The notes under the pieces: model-generated
What the model was told of the DNA's origin: nothing
Seen by the model: only the letters and a program-made list of their open reading frames with translations
Databases searched by the model: none
In this document: positions 38,613-50,165 of the stretch, piece by piece
Layout: every line of letters begins with the position of its first letter
Numbering within the stretch: position 1 is the stretch's first letter
NCBI GenBank assembly: GCA_026419775.2
Contig: JAOPGA020000167.1
Location: 124,001 to 188,000 of the forward strand
DNA from: Acrasis kona
Lineage: Eukaryota > Heterolobosea > Eutetramitea > Acrasida > Acrasidae
Length of the DNA: 64,000 bases
Reading direction: 5' to 3'
Position numbers and translations under genes: made by a program

Positions 38613-39737
38613 TTACTCCAATTTGATCTTCTTTGCAGGGGACTCGTCTTCTTCTTTAAGCTCTTGTTTAACTTGTTCATCAGTATCCTCCTCCTTCATT
38701 TCTTGTTTAACTTGTTCTTCATCATCCTCTTCTTTTTTGACTTTTTGTTCCTTTTTGACCTTATCATCTTCATCTTCATCGTCTTCGTCATCGTCTTCAT
38801 CATCGTCTTCATCGTCATCGTCATCTTCGTCATAGTCTTCTTCTTCTTCATTTCTACCACAAATGCATTCACGTTCACCGTACATTTCATTATCTGCATC
38901 CGAGTCATCATCAGAACCACTGTTATATGGGTGACCAAATACCTCCTCTGCAATATCATCATCATGACAAGTACTACAGTCATATGTCTCTCCAAACTTA
39001 TGATCAATATGATATTCTGGTCTGTCGCTCTTGACTACTTTCTTATCATACTCTGTCTTCGAAACCCCAAAAAGCCTTTTGAACTCTTCGTCGGTATAAT
39101 TATTCTCGTCGATTCGATGTATTTTGTTGTTTTCATGATGCTTTAAAAAATCTTCTTCTTCTAATTCACTACCACTTTTTTCCAGCTCGACTCCGTAATC
39201 CTTCCTATTGAAAGTAGTTCCTTCGCGATAGCAACGCAGGCTCATAAACTGTGGGGCAAAATATTGAAACCCAAGGTAAAATTCAAGTTCCATGTGATCA
39301 TTATTACCAACTTCAAAATAAATGTTATGTACGGCTACGAATTCATCGTTGGAATTCATTTTTTCGGTGTTAACTTTGCACCACCGTGCATAAAAATTTG
39401 TGACGCCGAATGTATAAACTGGAAACTTAGGAAAGTGGTTGAATTGGTATAGTTCTGGAAAAATTTCAATCCTCCCTTTGCATCTAAATTTTTTGTGACA
39501 GAAGACCCCACTTAAATCTTCGTTGATCACTAATTTTCCAACCACTGCACATTCATACTCGCTTGTGAAATCTGAAGAATAGATCTCCCACCTCCCGATG
39601 AGTTTTGATAACTCTGGTTGATATTTTGACCGGCGCTTATATTTTATAAAGTGAAAACCTTAGTTACTTACGAATCCATGCAATACCCGCCTTTCTATCT
39701 CGGTCTTGTTGAGATCACAATCTTCATAGATGTACAT
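38613..39737 (-). CDS. Acidic-tailed nuclear protein, unknown
   Basis: Exons 39737-39672 and 39635-38613 with a 36-nt intron (GTAAGT...TATAAG) give 362 residues; the upstream exon supplies the only good ATG (MYIYEDCDLNKTEIERR). Residues 30-150 form a compact domain beginning LIGRWEIYSSDFTSEYECAV, then SGVFCHKKFRCKGRIEIFPE and NIYFEVGNNDHMELEFYLGF, suggesting a beta-barrel or sandwich. The middle has two CxxC pairs (YDCSTCHDDD, ECICGR). From about 270 onward it is almost purely Asp/Glu, and it ends in PAKKIKLE, a likely nuclear signal. Acidic tails of this type occur in histone chaperones and chromatin proteins; no family match was recognised. Confidence 0.7.
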
Positions 39738-39874
39738 TACTCTTGTTATTTGGATTCTTGTAAACGGTCAATGCTACACTGATGATTGAAAAAATACATT
39801 ATAGTTTATTATTGTAGTTTGTTCCAAAGCTACACAGATTTGACATTATCCTTCTTTATTATACACGGTCCAGC

Positions 39875-40474
39875 TCAATAGTTACGTTGGTAAGAAATGA
39901 GTTCTGTCAATATAGCTATATCTCTTTCACCTAAATGTGGATCGCTTGGGTCTTGAAAATTCTCACGGCTACGTGAGGGAAAGTGAGGAGTGTTTCGTAC
40001 TTCATCTCCGAAGTAGTCTAATTTTAATGCACTGACTGAATTCAAGCACAAATGAGCAAATTTTCCTGAGAGACGACTATTTGAGTGTTTGTAGTGGCTG
40101 TTTGTAGCGTCATCTGCCCGCACATTCCTCTTCATGTTTCTCAACGGATTGTTACTCTTCGAAAAACTTGCATTTGTGCTAACTGCATATAGGTCATACT
40201 GTGCAGGACTATTTATCGTACTTTCTTTTAGATTACCACTGAACATGGCAGCAATTTCACACATTGTAGCGTGGGATAGTCGAGGAAGGTCGTTCATGCA
40301 CAGTGAGCTTGTTTTCTTTAATGATTAAATTGGATTGATACTAACCTTTTTGTCCCTCGATATTGTCGTTTGAAGAGGTCAACCTTCAATTTATTGTCGA
40401 AATAGTCAATTTTAGGATGTCAGATCGGAATCAGGATTATATACACATAAAGTGTTGGTTGATGAACCCTCCAT
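39875..40474 (-). CDS. Small unknown protein
   Basis: The main exon 40307-39875 is open; an ATG at 40297 alone gives 140 residues. Splicing to 40383-40346 (38-nt intron, GTTAGT...ACAAG) and to a first exon 40474-40445 (61-nt intron) gives 166 residues beginning MEGSSTNTLC; phases agree, but the first intron is longer than usual here. The protein is Ser/Asn/Arg-rich, with a helical patch (LSHATMCEIAAMFSGNL) and no membrane segment or known motif. Function unknown. Confidence 0.45.
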
Positions 40475-40805
40475 AAGACCATTCCTACTTTTACCCTCCT
40501 TTTACCCTAGACCTTTAGTAAAATCCAAAATGTTCGGCTTGAATCCTTGACTATGAGGGAAATTAAAAATGGTATTCTCAAAAACTCCAAGACAACCTTT
40601 TGTCAATTCGTCCGTATGAGATTATCTTCATTTCTTCATTACACGTTACATTATCCCGCTGCATTACTTGTCACAGATTAAATTTATTATCTAAAAATTT
40701 TTCTTTTCTATTTTGCTACTTTTGAAGAACTATGCTGTTCTCGGTTGGAAATGTCAACATGTCAAAAGTCGTTGACAAGTAATTTTCGCAAGCAGAACCT
40801 CCAAC
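40475..40805. other. Two-way promoter spacer
   Basis: No gene seen. A short tandem direct repeat CTTTTACCCT occurs twice at about 40489-40509. The spacer separates the divergent small unknown gene and the ankyrin gene, so it probably holds both promoters. Confidence 0.3.
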
Positions 40806-42818
40806 ATGCTTTCCCCACGAGGGAAGGAGAAGATGAAGTTCAAGGATTCAATAAAAGGATTCTTCAAATCGATTGTGACGCTAGGAAGAAGCCATTCCAC
40901 TAGAGATTCAACATTCAAGGAGCCACCACTAACTGAAAGAAGATCGAATTCTTTTAAAAACCTACGGAAAGATAAATCTGCGCCAACAACACCGTTAAGT
41001 GCAAGAGGTCCTTCGAAAACCAATTATGATATATCTCCCATTGAAAAGAAGGGAAGGCTACGTTCCTCTGAAGTTACTCTAAAAATAACTTCTTTATCCT
41101 TCACAACTGATGAGGAGAAGCTATCTGAATTACGTAAAGAGGCATCAATACCCATCAGGGCTTGGTCAGACACAGGTCCAAAGTCTGCCCGTGGACCTCA
41201 GCGTAAGCCATCTGCTGATATTTACGATGCACCAACGAGGTCAAGTATAACCAACACACCCAACAGTGCATTTAGCACCGAAGAGTTGAATGAAGCACTG
41301 CTTGCGTTTAATGACCCCTCTCTATCACTTCACATAAGTACCGCAAACGGTCATAGCAGAAACAACAGCAATAGCAACTGCAGCACTGCAACATCAAGCC
41401 CTGTGAACTTTAGTAACGGCAAACCTGAGACTCCAACAGAGACCGGTGTTTCACCAAACAAGAGCACATTTGTTGCACGCCGGCGGAGTTTCATTAGAAA
41501 AAAGAGTGCAGCTCACAAAAGTGAGGTCAGCGACGGTATACTTTTACAAACTTCAGCAGACAACCAACCAACCATCTCTGTGGATGTACCGTCACCGACC
41601 AACACATCACAAGACACATGCAAAGACTTCCACTCGGAATACGAAACAAATAGTGACAACAATAGTTCCACATACGATGAAGATGAGGAAAGCATCATGA
41701 GCCAAGCCCCACCACAACCCTTCAACTTGGACGAATACTCGAAAGATGAATATTCACATTATTCCGTGAGCATAGAAGCATCAAGCAATCACAACTTGAG
41801 CGGAATGAAGAGGGACGAAGACCAACAAACACTAGATCACATTTACGAATACACCATAAGCAACAAGATTGATGAGCTCAGATCTCTACTACTTTTAAAT
41901 CCAGAGTATTCAGAGTGCGTGTTCAAAGATGGAAGCTTGCCTCTCCATCACGCCTCCAGACACAACAGACAACAAATCGTAGAAATGCTTCTGGACGAAC
42001 CGTTCCACTGCGACCCCAATTGCAAAGATGCGAACGACTCCACGCCGCTTCACTGGGCATCAGCACATGCAGCCACCGACGCCGTGCTATCCCTTTGTCG
42101 CAAGGGCGCAACGGTCAACATTCGCGACAAGTTTGGAAAGGGACCTCTCCATCTCGCCATTGCCAAAAAGTGTTACCGTGGAGCCAATGTTTTGTTGCTA
42201 TACGGAGGAGATATTAATTTCAAGAGGGCAGATGGATCTAGTGCTTTTCACATTGCATGTGAGCTGGGTGACATTTCCACCATCGAGTGGTTGGGAACAA
42301 AGGACAAGGTGATGGCCAATTCTAGGGATAAACAGGGAGAAACACCTCTATTGCGTGCAGCCACGCAGGGTAAGCTCGAAGTGGTGGAGTACATCATGAA
42401 GACTCAGCTCATGAGTTGGAATGCACGGGACGACAAGCAGCAATCGCTGATGCACAGGGCTGCTTTTTATGGCTATTATGATTTGATATCTCGCATCGCT
42501 TACATTAACCCTGCAGCCTGCAAGACCATGTTGAACGAGCACGATCGATCTGGCGACACTCCGCTGCACATGGCAGTGAAGAGGGATCATTTTAGAGAGT
42601 GCAAGCTGTTGTGCAAGATGGGGGCCGATCCCATGCTGGTGAATCGTGTTGGAGATAATGCTTTACATGTGGCCGTAAAGTTCAAGAGGGTAAAGGTTGC
42701 CAGATATTTGTACATGACATCGCGTGCGAGTGCGGATGTGAAGAATAAGAAGAATGATACGCCGAAGCTTATGGCCAAGAGGTTGGGCGGTGATTTGTGG
42801 AATCAAATATTTACATAA
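40806..42818 (+). CDS. Ankyrin-repeat protein with disordered N-terminus
   Basis: 670 residues, one exon. The first 330 residues are disordered and rich in Ser, Thr, Asn, Pro and Lys, with two SARGP motifs and many SP/TP or RxxS sites suited to kinases. From about 345 to 665 there are eight or so ankyrin repeats (GSLPLHHASRHNRQQIVEML, DSTPLHWASAHAATDAVLSL, GKGPLHLAIAKKCYRGANVL, SGDTPLHMAVKRDHFRECKL, GDNALHVAVKFKRVKVARYL). The basic start (KFKDSIKGFFKSIVTLGRS) could bind membranes or act as a nuclear signal. A protein-interaction adaptor is the natural inference. Its end lies 34 bp from the convergent CRAL-TRIO gene. Confidence 0.85.
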   Translation: MLSPRGKEKMKFKDSIKGFFKSIVTLGRSHSTRDSTFKEPPLTERRSNSFKNLRKDKSAPTTPLSARGPSKTNYDISPIEKKGRLRSSEVTLKITSLSFTTDEEKLSELRKEASIPIRAWSDTGPKSARGPQRKPSADIYDAPTRSSITNTPNSAFSTEELNEALLAFNDPSLSLHISTANGHSRNNSNSNCSTATSSPVNFSNGKPETPTETGVSPNKSTFVARRRSFIRKKSAAHKSEVSDGILLQTSADNQPTISVDVPSPTNTSQDTCKDFHSEYETNSDNNSSTYDEDEESIMSQAPPQPFNLDEYSKDEYSHYSVSIEASSNHNLSGMKRDEDQQTLDHIYEYTISNKIDELRSLLLLNPEYSECVFKDGSLPLHHASRHNRQQIVEMLLDEPFHCDPNCKDANDSTPLHWASAHAATDAVLSLCRKGATVNIRDKFGKGPLHLAIAKKCYRGANVLLLYGGDINFKRADGSSAFHIACELGDISTIEWLGTKDKVMANSRDKQGETPLLRAATQGKLEVVEYIMKTQLMSWNARDDKQQSLMHRAAFYGYYDLISRIAYINPAACKTMLNEHDRSGDTPLHMAVKRDHFRECKLLCKMGADPMLVNRVGDNALHVAVKFKRVKVARYLYMTSRASADVKNKKNDTPKLMAKRLGGDLWNQIFT

Positions 42819-42852
42819 ATTGTTAAATAATCTCTGTATTGTAAATGACTTG

Positions 42853-43886
42853 TCATTCATGTTTCACGCCACTGTCGTCTCCATTGATGATTGTGAGAAA
42901 TTGTTTTGGTAGGGAAGTTGGGTGGTAGGGCACTTTTGGATCTTCTCCAGTGCTGATTCCCCCGTGATCTTTTAGAAGGTTTTCTTTTGAGGCAACTTTC
43001 TCTGTCATTTCCTTTCGCATTTCTTCATCGGTCATGTTCCAGACCTGTAGCTTTGACATGAAGACGGGATCAAGTATCTTGGCGGCAATGGCGCGTAATG
43101 TAGAGAATAACCAGTTCGCGCGAATAATGTGTACAGAGTGTATTGTCTCGGGGTAGTAGTCACCTAAACAAGAAAAGTTCTTTACCATGGATGTATCAAA
43201 ATTCTTTCTTGAAAAGTTGGCACGGTCGTAAAGCACTACAATCTGGTTGTTTGGTGGAGGTGGGAGCATGGACATTCCCAACTCCATAATGTAGAATACA
43301 AACTTCAAATCCTGTTCAACACCATCAGGTCCGCTGGCTGCAAAGTGGTTTCCAGCTCGCACAACTAAAATTGGTCTCTTATTTGGATCTGTGCCGTGCC
43401 AGAAAGCTTTTCCGGTGTCTATTGAACTTTGAACATCCTCTTGGCGTATGAGGTGTGGCTGTCTTTGCTGCACCCAAGTCATCTTTTTCCTGTACATCTC
43501 CTCTGCTTTTGGTAAGTCCCACTTACGAGCTCTTAGGAATCTTAAAAATGTAAGAATGATAAGAATCAAACACTCACTTTACTAATGTAACCTTGCATTC
43601 CACATCTTCTGGGTAGTCAGCACTAAGACTTGAAGAAAAAGCTTTTAACATCTGAGAGTTGTAGAGATATTGATTGATTGAATACCTCGCACTCTTCTTC
43701 TGATAGTTGAGATATAATGATTTTGTTGTTATCTTCATTAACTGTTGTGTACTTCTCACGAGTACTCTTAGTGTCGACTTCTTTAGACATCCTTTTGTTG
43801 TCAAAGTAATTTCCATTCTTCCGGAACGCAACAATCAAAACAGATTCGCATGATTGTAAGCAAAATTCGTCATTATCCATCGCCAT
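42853..43886 (-). CDS. CRAL-TRIO (Sec14-like) lipid-transfer protein
   Basis: Exons 43886-43686, 43651-43578 and 43540-42853, with introns of 34 nt (GTATTC...TCTCAG) and 37 nt (GTGAGT...TTTAAG), give 320 residues. Splicing restores LVKFLRARKWDLPKAEEMYR, the CRAL-TRIO N-terminal helix motif. The lipid-binding domain follows: PNKRPILVVRAGNHFAA, QIVVLYDRANFSRKNFD, YYPETIHSVHIIRANWLFST and ILDPVFMSKLQVW. Such proteins carry phosphatidylinositol or other lipids between membranes. The N-terminal 65 residues are hydrophilic without recognised domain. A start at 43925 would add 13 residues. The 34-nt intron is the shortest seen in the window. Confidence 0.88.
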
Positions 43887-43967
43887 TTTGGTTTTGATTG
43901 TCTGATGTTGAAAAATTATGGACACAAGAATAATTATCGTTTACGTTACTTGTGCTAGACTAAAATA

Positions 43968-44039
43968 GGGGTCACCCGGGAATCGAACCCGGAACCTCAC
44001 GCACCCGAAGCGCGAATCATACCACTAGACCAGTAACCC
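43968..44039 (-). tRNA. tRNA-Pro (anticodon CGG)
   Basis: On the minus strand the acceptor stem GGGTTAC (44039-44033) pairs with GTGACCC, discriminator C at 43968. The D arm contains GTCTAGTGGTATGAT, the anticodon loop reads CTTCGGG with CGG at positions 34-36, and the T arm is CCGGGTTCGATTCCCGG. Internal promoter boxes A and B are thus intact, no intron is present, and a TTTT run follows about 4 nt downstream. It lies between the CRAL-TRIO and Lon genes. Confidence 0.95.
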
Positions 44040-44101
44040 AACATCAATTAAGTAAAAGTGTTATGAATGCAATTGATTTACGTAGAATTCAATAATAAAG
44101 T

Positions 44102-47100
44102 TTACAATTTATAATATTTTGCCATTTTGGGTGACTCCTTCTTTATTTTCTGCCTGTCCGCCTCTATCAATGCCTCCTGCGTCGCATCATCGTACTCGAA
44201 TGCAATCTTATGGACGTCATCATAATAATCAACAAAGTGTACATTAATTCCTTCTTTAACCTTCTTGTCTACTTCCTCCCACTCTTTTCTGCTCTCTTGT
44301 GGCAGGATCATATCCACTACACCTGACCTTCTAGCAGCAATAGTCTTCTCCTTGACACCACCTATCGCCAACACCTTACCCGTCAGTGTAATCTCACCAG
44401 TCATACCCAATCCATGTCTAACCGGTCTGTTATAAGCCAAACTCAACAATGACGTAGTTATCGTAACACCTGCACTTGGGCCCTCTTTGGGAGTACTACC
44501 CTCCGGGCAATGCATATGTACAGAATACTTTGAGAAGAAACCTATCGATTTGTTCTTCTTGTCCTTCTTGTCCTTTTTACCACTGCTAATCACAATGGAT
44601 CCATCATCAGCATCCGATCCATTCTCTTCGTCTTGCTCAAATTCCACATTCAATAAATCTTGTTCGATTTGATCACGTTTCATTTGATCGATGTGTTCTT
44701 GGATGAATGGTAGTTCTTGTTTTCTTGATTTGATCACCTTATCGTAATAACTCTTTGCAAAAGTGAATGCGATGCTTGATGATTCCTTCATGACTTCACC
44801 GAGCTTGCCGGTCACCTTTAATTGACCCTGACTGCCCAAATCGACTCTGGATTCAATGTAGATGGTGCTGCCTCCCATGGACGTCCATGCCAGTCCCATC
44901 ACGACGCCACTAGGTGCCTTGAAGTAGTAACGATTACTACTAAAGTTTGGATGCCCCACGTAATCCTCTAAATCCTTCTCTTGTATTTTGATCTTCTTTT
45001 GTTTGCCGTTTACTCTTTGTAGTTGATCTTGTTCTGCTTTTTGTTCCACTTGTTCGAGTGGTACTTGTACGATGGGTTCGTTGGAAGGTGTGGTGTTGGT
45101 AGTGTTGTCCTTGTTTTCAATTTCATTCGAGGCGACGGTGTTGTCCTTGTTGTCATCGATAACGTTTGTTACTGTCGATGATGTGTCTTCTTCCTCATTT
45201 AGTAATTCAGCAATGGAGATTCTCTCACCATCATCTTCGACCGTCTCTTCGTTAAGGGTCTCGAGTGGTTCAACGGTCTCCTCAGCTTTAGGAAGTTCTT
45301 TAACCACTTCCTCAACTCCATTCTTCTTGTTTAGTTTCTCCTCTGCAACTACCAACTTGTATGCAGCTTTTCTGTAAATCCTCTCAATGTGTTTTTGTAG
45401 ATTTCTACATCCGTTCTCACGACAGTAATCTCTGATCAATGACCTTAGTAGTTTATCAGTCACGGTGACCTGTCCCTCTACACCAGTATCCTTGACTACC
45501 TTGGGTATCAAATACTTTTTGGCAATTTCCATCTTCTCCTCTTCAATGTAACCACTAATATTCAACACCTCCATACGATCCAATAGTGGCTCTGGAATGG
45601 TGCTTAGTGTATTGGCCGTGCACACGAACAACACTTTGGAGAGATCGAATGGAACGTCCAGGTAATGATCCAAGAAGGTTCCATTCTGTTCGGGATCCAA
45701 CACCTCTAAAAGAGCAGATTGGGGATCTCCATGAGGACTCTTTCCCATCTTATCAATCTCGTCGATTAGAATGACAGGGTTCATGCTCTTGGCTTGTTTG
45801 AGACATTGAATGAGTTTACCTGGCATTGCTCCAATGTATGTTCTTCTGTGTCCCTTGATTTCAGCAACATCGTGAACACCACCAACGCTGAATCTAAAGT
45901 ATTCTCTCTTCAGGGTACTGGCAATGCTTTTTCCTATGCTGGTCTTTCCCACACCAGGTGGACCCACGAAGCACAAGATTTTACCCTGCACGGTGCCCTT
46001 GCGCTTCCCGACGGCAATGAATTCCAAAATACGCTCCTTGATCTTTTTCAGACCATAGTGGTCGTTGTCCAGTACCTTCTTGGCGTGTGCAAGGTCAAAG
46101 TTTTCTTGTGCCATGACGCCCCATGGTAACAAGGTTAACCACTCCAAATAGTTTCGGCAAACGTTGAATTCGCTGCTAGATGGTTCTAATGTGGACAATT
46201 TGTTCAATTCCTCATCAATTACTTTTTTAGCCTGTTCTGGTACTTGTTTGTCTTTGAGCCTCTCCAAGAATTTTTCTTTTGTTTTGTCTTCTTGATCCAA
46301 GCCCAACTCTGTCTTGATGAGTTTCATCTTTTCGATCAAAAGTTGTTTGCGATGGTACCCGCTAATCTTTTCGTCCAATTTACGATGTAGCAAGGAAAGT
46401 ATTTTTTGATTCTCCACCTCCTTCCTCAGCACATCTAAAACTAGTATCATTCTTTGTCTCAATTTTTTATGCTCTAATGCTTCTTTGAGTTTTTTGTGGT
46501 CAAACACGAACATGCTGATGGCATTATCGACTAAAACTGAGGCATCGTCCACCAACTTCAGCATGGTGTTGATGATGTATTGGTTTCTTGAGCCTACTTT
46601 CGCTAACTCTTCCAATTGAATTCTAATGTCTGCATACAATGAATGATCTTGCAGAGACGTCAGTTTGTCATACTCTCCCCCGTAAGGTTCAACTTTGACC
46701 ACCGGTAACTTGTTTTCTCCACCATCCGTTACAACTTCAGTGATCTTGATTCTCCTTATGAAGGCGACGATCGCAGTATATTCCTGAAAATCATTGTTAG
46801 AGCTAATCCTTAAAACTTCTGCCATCACTCCAATCTCCTCAAAGTCGCTTGCTTTAGGTTGTTTTAACGCCTCACAGCCAGGTTTAGGCACAAACACTCC
46901 AACTTCTGACACGTGTGAAATTATCATTCAATGTAAACTTACTATGTCTGTTACTGTGCTTATTTATAACTGTTTTGAACATGTCGGGATCGAAGTAGTG
47001 AAAGTTCTTAAGGCCTCCAGGCATTACTGGATATGAGGCGGCCATGATTTGTAAAGTCCCCGGTACTTCATCATTGTCAAAAAGTGGCAGGGGCCCAATG

Positions 47101-47700
47101 TCGTCGAATTTATTACGGAATAAAGCTTCTTGAAACCTTTATAAATGTTAGTTGATGTGCTTGGATCCAACTCACTCTTTCATGACTCTACGTCCTTTCT
47201 GCTCCTTCTTGTTCTTTTTATCCTTCTTGGTACCTTCTAGATCGTCCTCTTCTTTTGCTTCCTCTTCTTCTCCTTTCACGTCATTTTCTTTTTCCACAAT
47301 CTCTTCTTTTTCCTCATTATCCTCTTCTTCCTTCACACCGTTCTCTTCTTTCGTATCATCTTCTAGATCGTCAGATATCCGCTCTATATCATCTTCTACT
47401 GGATCATCTTCTACTAGATCATCTTCTACTATATCATCATCTGGAACATTAACAACTTTTATAAAAATGTGAGTTACTTTTTTTATCTTTTAATAGTGCT
47501 CGTTGCGAATGAAACTAGTTTTTGGTAAAATGTAATTATAAATGAATGAGCCTTACACTTCTTAAAATGCTTCTATTATTGATCAATATGCGGTTTCCCT
47601 ATTAGCATTAACATTGTATCGCAATATAACGACTTACGCTAAAAGTATAGCGAAGAGCAGCTCCAGATAATAGTTTGTGACCTGCTAGCACCCTCCTCAT
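44102..47700 (-). CDS. LONP1: Mitochondrial Lon protease
   Basis: Six exons (47700-47638, 47598-47557, 47514-47478, 47440-47176, 47136-46943, 46905-44102) with introns of 39, 42, 37, 39 and 37 nt; 1134 residues. The first three tiny exons encode a basic presequence ([20 protein letters not shown] ... [11 protein letters not shown]), placing it in mitochondria. An acidic stretch of about 85 residues follows, then the Lon substrate domain (about 150-400), AAA+ ATPase with Walker A GPPGVGKT (about 515) and Walker [13 protein letters not shown], and the protease with Ser in EGPSAG (about 1011) and Lys in [11 protein letters not shown] (about 1044). Two extra acidic inserts, about 110 residues before the protease domain and about 50 inside it, are absent from human LONP1. 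It degrades damaged matrix proteins. Confidence 0.95.
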
Positions 47701-47933
47701 TTTATATTATGAAATTCCGATCAACCGAGGCGAAGAACTTGAAGTTTGTGCAATAAAAATAGTAATAGAAATCGGGTTGAAATCTTCTCTCAAGCTAGAA
47801 GTCGGGTAATTTACATATGGAGGTGTGAGTATTGTAGAGTGCAAGTGCTAACTTTAGATGTTTGTTAGAAGAGTCAAAGTAGGAGAGTGATAAAGACGTG
47901 CAGATGAATTAAAATAAATTATTTATATTTGTG

Positions 47934-48465
47934 TTACGCTTCGTTGTCTGAGTCCGAACTGTCTTGATTCCCTTGGGTTGGCGTTATAGAGGTAGTAAGT
48001 CTTTGATATCTCAATTCTTGTTGCGACAATAAGAAACGTTTCCTCCTTATATACAAATATCCGAACATTAAAAATGTCGTCATTAAGGCGCCCTTAACTA
48101 ATTAGTTTGGTGTATTTCGCATTCTACCTCAAAGAGAAAAAAATTTTTAAGCGAGGAATTTGTATAATAAATGTCTGGTGTGCATTTCCGCCTCATTTGA
48201 TATTTGTCTTTATTTGTACCATCGTCAATACATTCTAGTAATTGGTAATACGAATCCGATCCTTCTGTACATATTTCGTGTTTCTAACATTATTACATTA
48301 AGTACAGTTTATACTTACGTCGCCTATATCACATAATCTGCATTGCTCTATAACAGTACAATTCTCATGATGTATATTATCAAGCGTACTTCCATTGGTG
48401 GGTGACGAAAATATCAGGATAGCCGAAAACACAACCAGGACAGTGAAAAATGAATAGTTGACCAT
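47934..48465 (-). CDS. JTB: JTB-like transmembrane protein
   Basis: Three short exons, 48465-48319, 48283-48128 and 48092-47934, with two 35-nt introns (GTAAGT...GTTAG and GTAGAA, CTAAT branch site, TTAAG) give 153 residues; human JTB has 146. The signal peptide is VNYSFFTVLVVFSAILIFSS. The ectodomain has six Cys (NCTVIEQCRLCDIGD, EICTEG, LECIDD, RKCTPD). The last splice gives NFFLFEGALMTTFLMFGYL, a membrane segment preceded by the FxxFEG signature of JTB, followed by YIRRKRFLLSQQELRYQRLT, like the basic cytosolic tail of the family. In animals JTB is linked to cytokinesis and mitochondria. No exon alone is long enough to stand out; splice phases and family pattern support the model. Confidence 0.75.
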
Positions 48466-48520
48466 ATAATTTTGTAATAGTGAATATCTGAAATAATTAT
48501 GATGTTTGTTATGTTACAAT

Positions 48521-50165
48521 TTATTCAGAAGCTATTTCGTTTAACCTTTTTTTAAGGCGAACCTCGAAGTTTTCAATCTCGTCTAGCTCACTAGAAGTTC
48601 TTCCTGAGGAACTGCCGCTAGGTGCTGGTTCATCAACTATACGACTCCTCTTTGTCCTATTTGATAAACTCCCGCTTAATGGTCTACTTTGAGTATATAG
48701 TTGTGAATGATGCATCTCATGATCTTCCATTACTTTCCTTTGTTGTTCTATTACTTGTTCTTGATCAGGTAGTATCACTCCACTGCGATCCACTTGTGCA
48801 AACAATGTTTTATATTTCATATGTACAGGTCTTTTATAGTCTTCATAAAGTTGAGTGCTACGTACAGTAGAAGCAGAGTAGGGCCTTCTTTTTGCTTCTG
48901 GTATGGTTGACTGAACTGAGAAAGTGTATCTATCAGTGGCACACATAGATGCAGTGGGTGTCATGGAGGGCGATATTTGTGTGTCCTCATATATGTCATC
49001 ATTTTCATCACTGTATTCCTCATTGTCTTCATAGTTTTCCCCTACTTCAGCTTTTTCGACGGCATCAAAGAGTTGTTGAACAACTCTTGGATCGTTGCTA
49101 ACAACACTTTTCAAAAAATTCTTTTGCCTTTGGATCTTAAATGCCTTCCGTTGTTGATTCACCTTTAGTTTGTTTTGTAACAGCTCTACATGATCTTTTT
49201 CTACTCGATCTCTTATAGCTTCTTCTAGTGCTGTCTGCTCAATTTGTTTATTCAATTTACCCACCCGAGGATCGTCCTCAAATCCAAAGTTACGATTTGC
49301 AAAATACTTCACAAAATGTTTTGTTACTAAAGGATATACCCCTTGGTATTGCCTTTGTAGTAGCTGCTGATGTTTCTCATTCTCTCTTTTTCTTTTAGTG
49401 GGATCTAGAACTGAGTCTCTATATTCCGTGGCTATATCCCTAACAATACCGTCTATAGGTTTTTCACTTCCTGAGAGTTGGAGGGGTGGTACCGATGCTA
49501 TTGTCGAAGAACTTTGTAGCTTAATGTGGTTCATTATATTGTGGACGTTCGTTTGGGACATCCGACCTGTTACGCTTCCACTATTTGGTCGTGTAGGTCT
49601 ACTTCTAGACGTCGAAAAAGGCTCGTCAAATCTATTTGTTGATTGTTCTTCGACGTAGGGAAAATTTCTCCGTTGGGTCTCCATGTCATTCAATTTTTCC
49701 TCAACTTTTACTTTGTATTTAGATCTTGAATGCTCAATGCTGCTTTTTGTATATGATACTGGTTGGGCAGGGACCAGACTTTTTCTTTGCTCTCTTGTTT
49801 TTTTCTTCCTTTCTAGTTCACTGAGCAGCAGTAGTGTACTGCGATCCTCGTCAGTGTAGTCACATAAATCCATAACTGCGCTCGTTGAAACTGTTGAATT
49901 AACAATGTGTTTTGTTATGGTTTGTCCGGTGCGACTTGAATCTAAATTGTTTGTTCTTTTCAAATGATTGTGTAGTGAAACAGTTCTCCCATTCTCGGTA
50001 ATTGGATTTTTTCTAGAAACAGGAGCAGAGGGTGGCCTTGTCTTTCTTCCTGTTATCGTATTTGATTGTATTTCATTCTCAACTGTGTTGTTAATAAATC
50101 ATCATGAATGTTGATTAGATACCTCCTCTCCTCCTATCTTGCTCAAAGCGATAAACAGAGAACAT
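48521..50165 (-). CDS. Basic, largely disordered protein, unknown
   Basis: Exons 50165-50123 and 50082-48521 with a 40-nt intron (GTATCT...ACACAG) give 534 residues, beginning MFSVYRFEQDRRRG. The sequence is rich in Arg, Lys, Ser, Gln and Glu. A helical section at about 225-340 (YPLVTKHFVKYFANRNFGFE, then ALEEAIRDRVEKDHVELLQN and KLKVNQQRKAFKIQRQKNF) looks like coiled-coil. Pro/Arg-rich motifs (TRPPSAP, SRPTRPNSGS, KRRPYSAS, SRPLSGS) recur, as in microtubule- or cilium-associated proteins. No known domain was recognised. A cytoskeletal role is an inference from composition only. Confidence 0.65.

Noticed and set aside
38664-39146. Plus-strand frame rich in Phe and Ile
   Set aside because: It is the reverse reading of the acidic Asp/Glu codons of the minus-strand gene at 38613-39737.
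47152-47472. Ser/Phe-rich plus-strand frame
   Set aside because: It is the reverse of the acidic linker of the Lon protease, which is confirmed by in-frame splicing.
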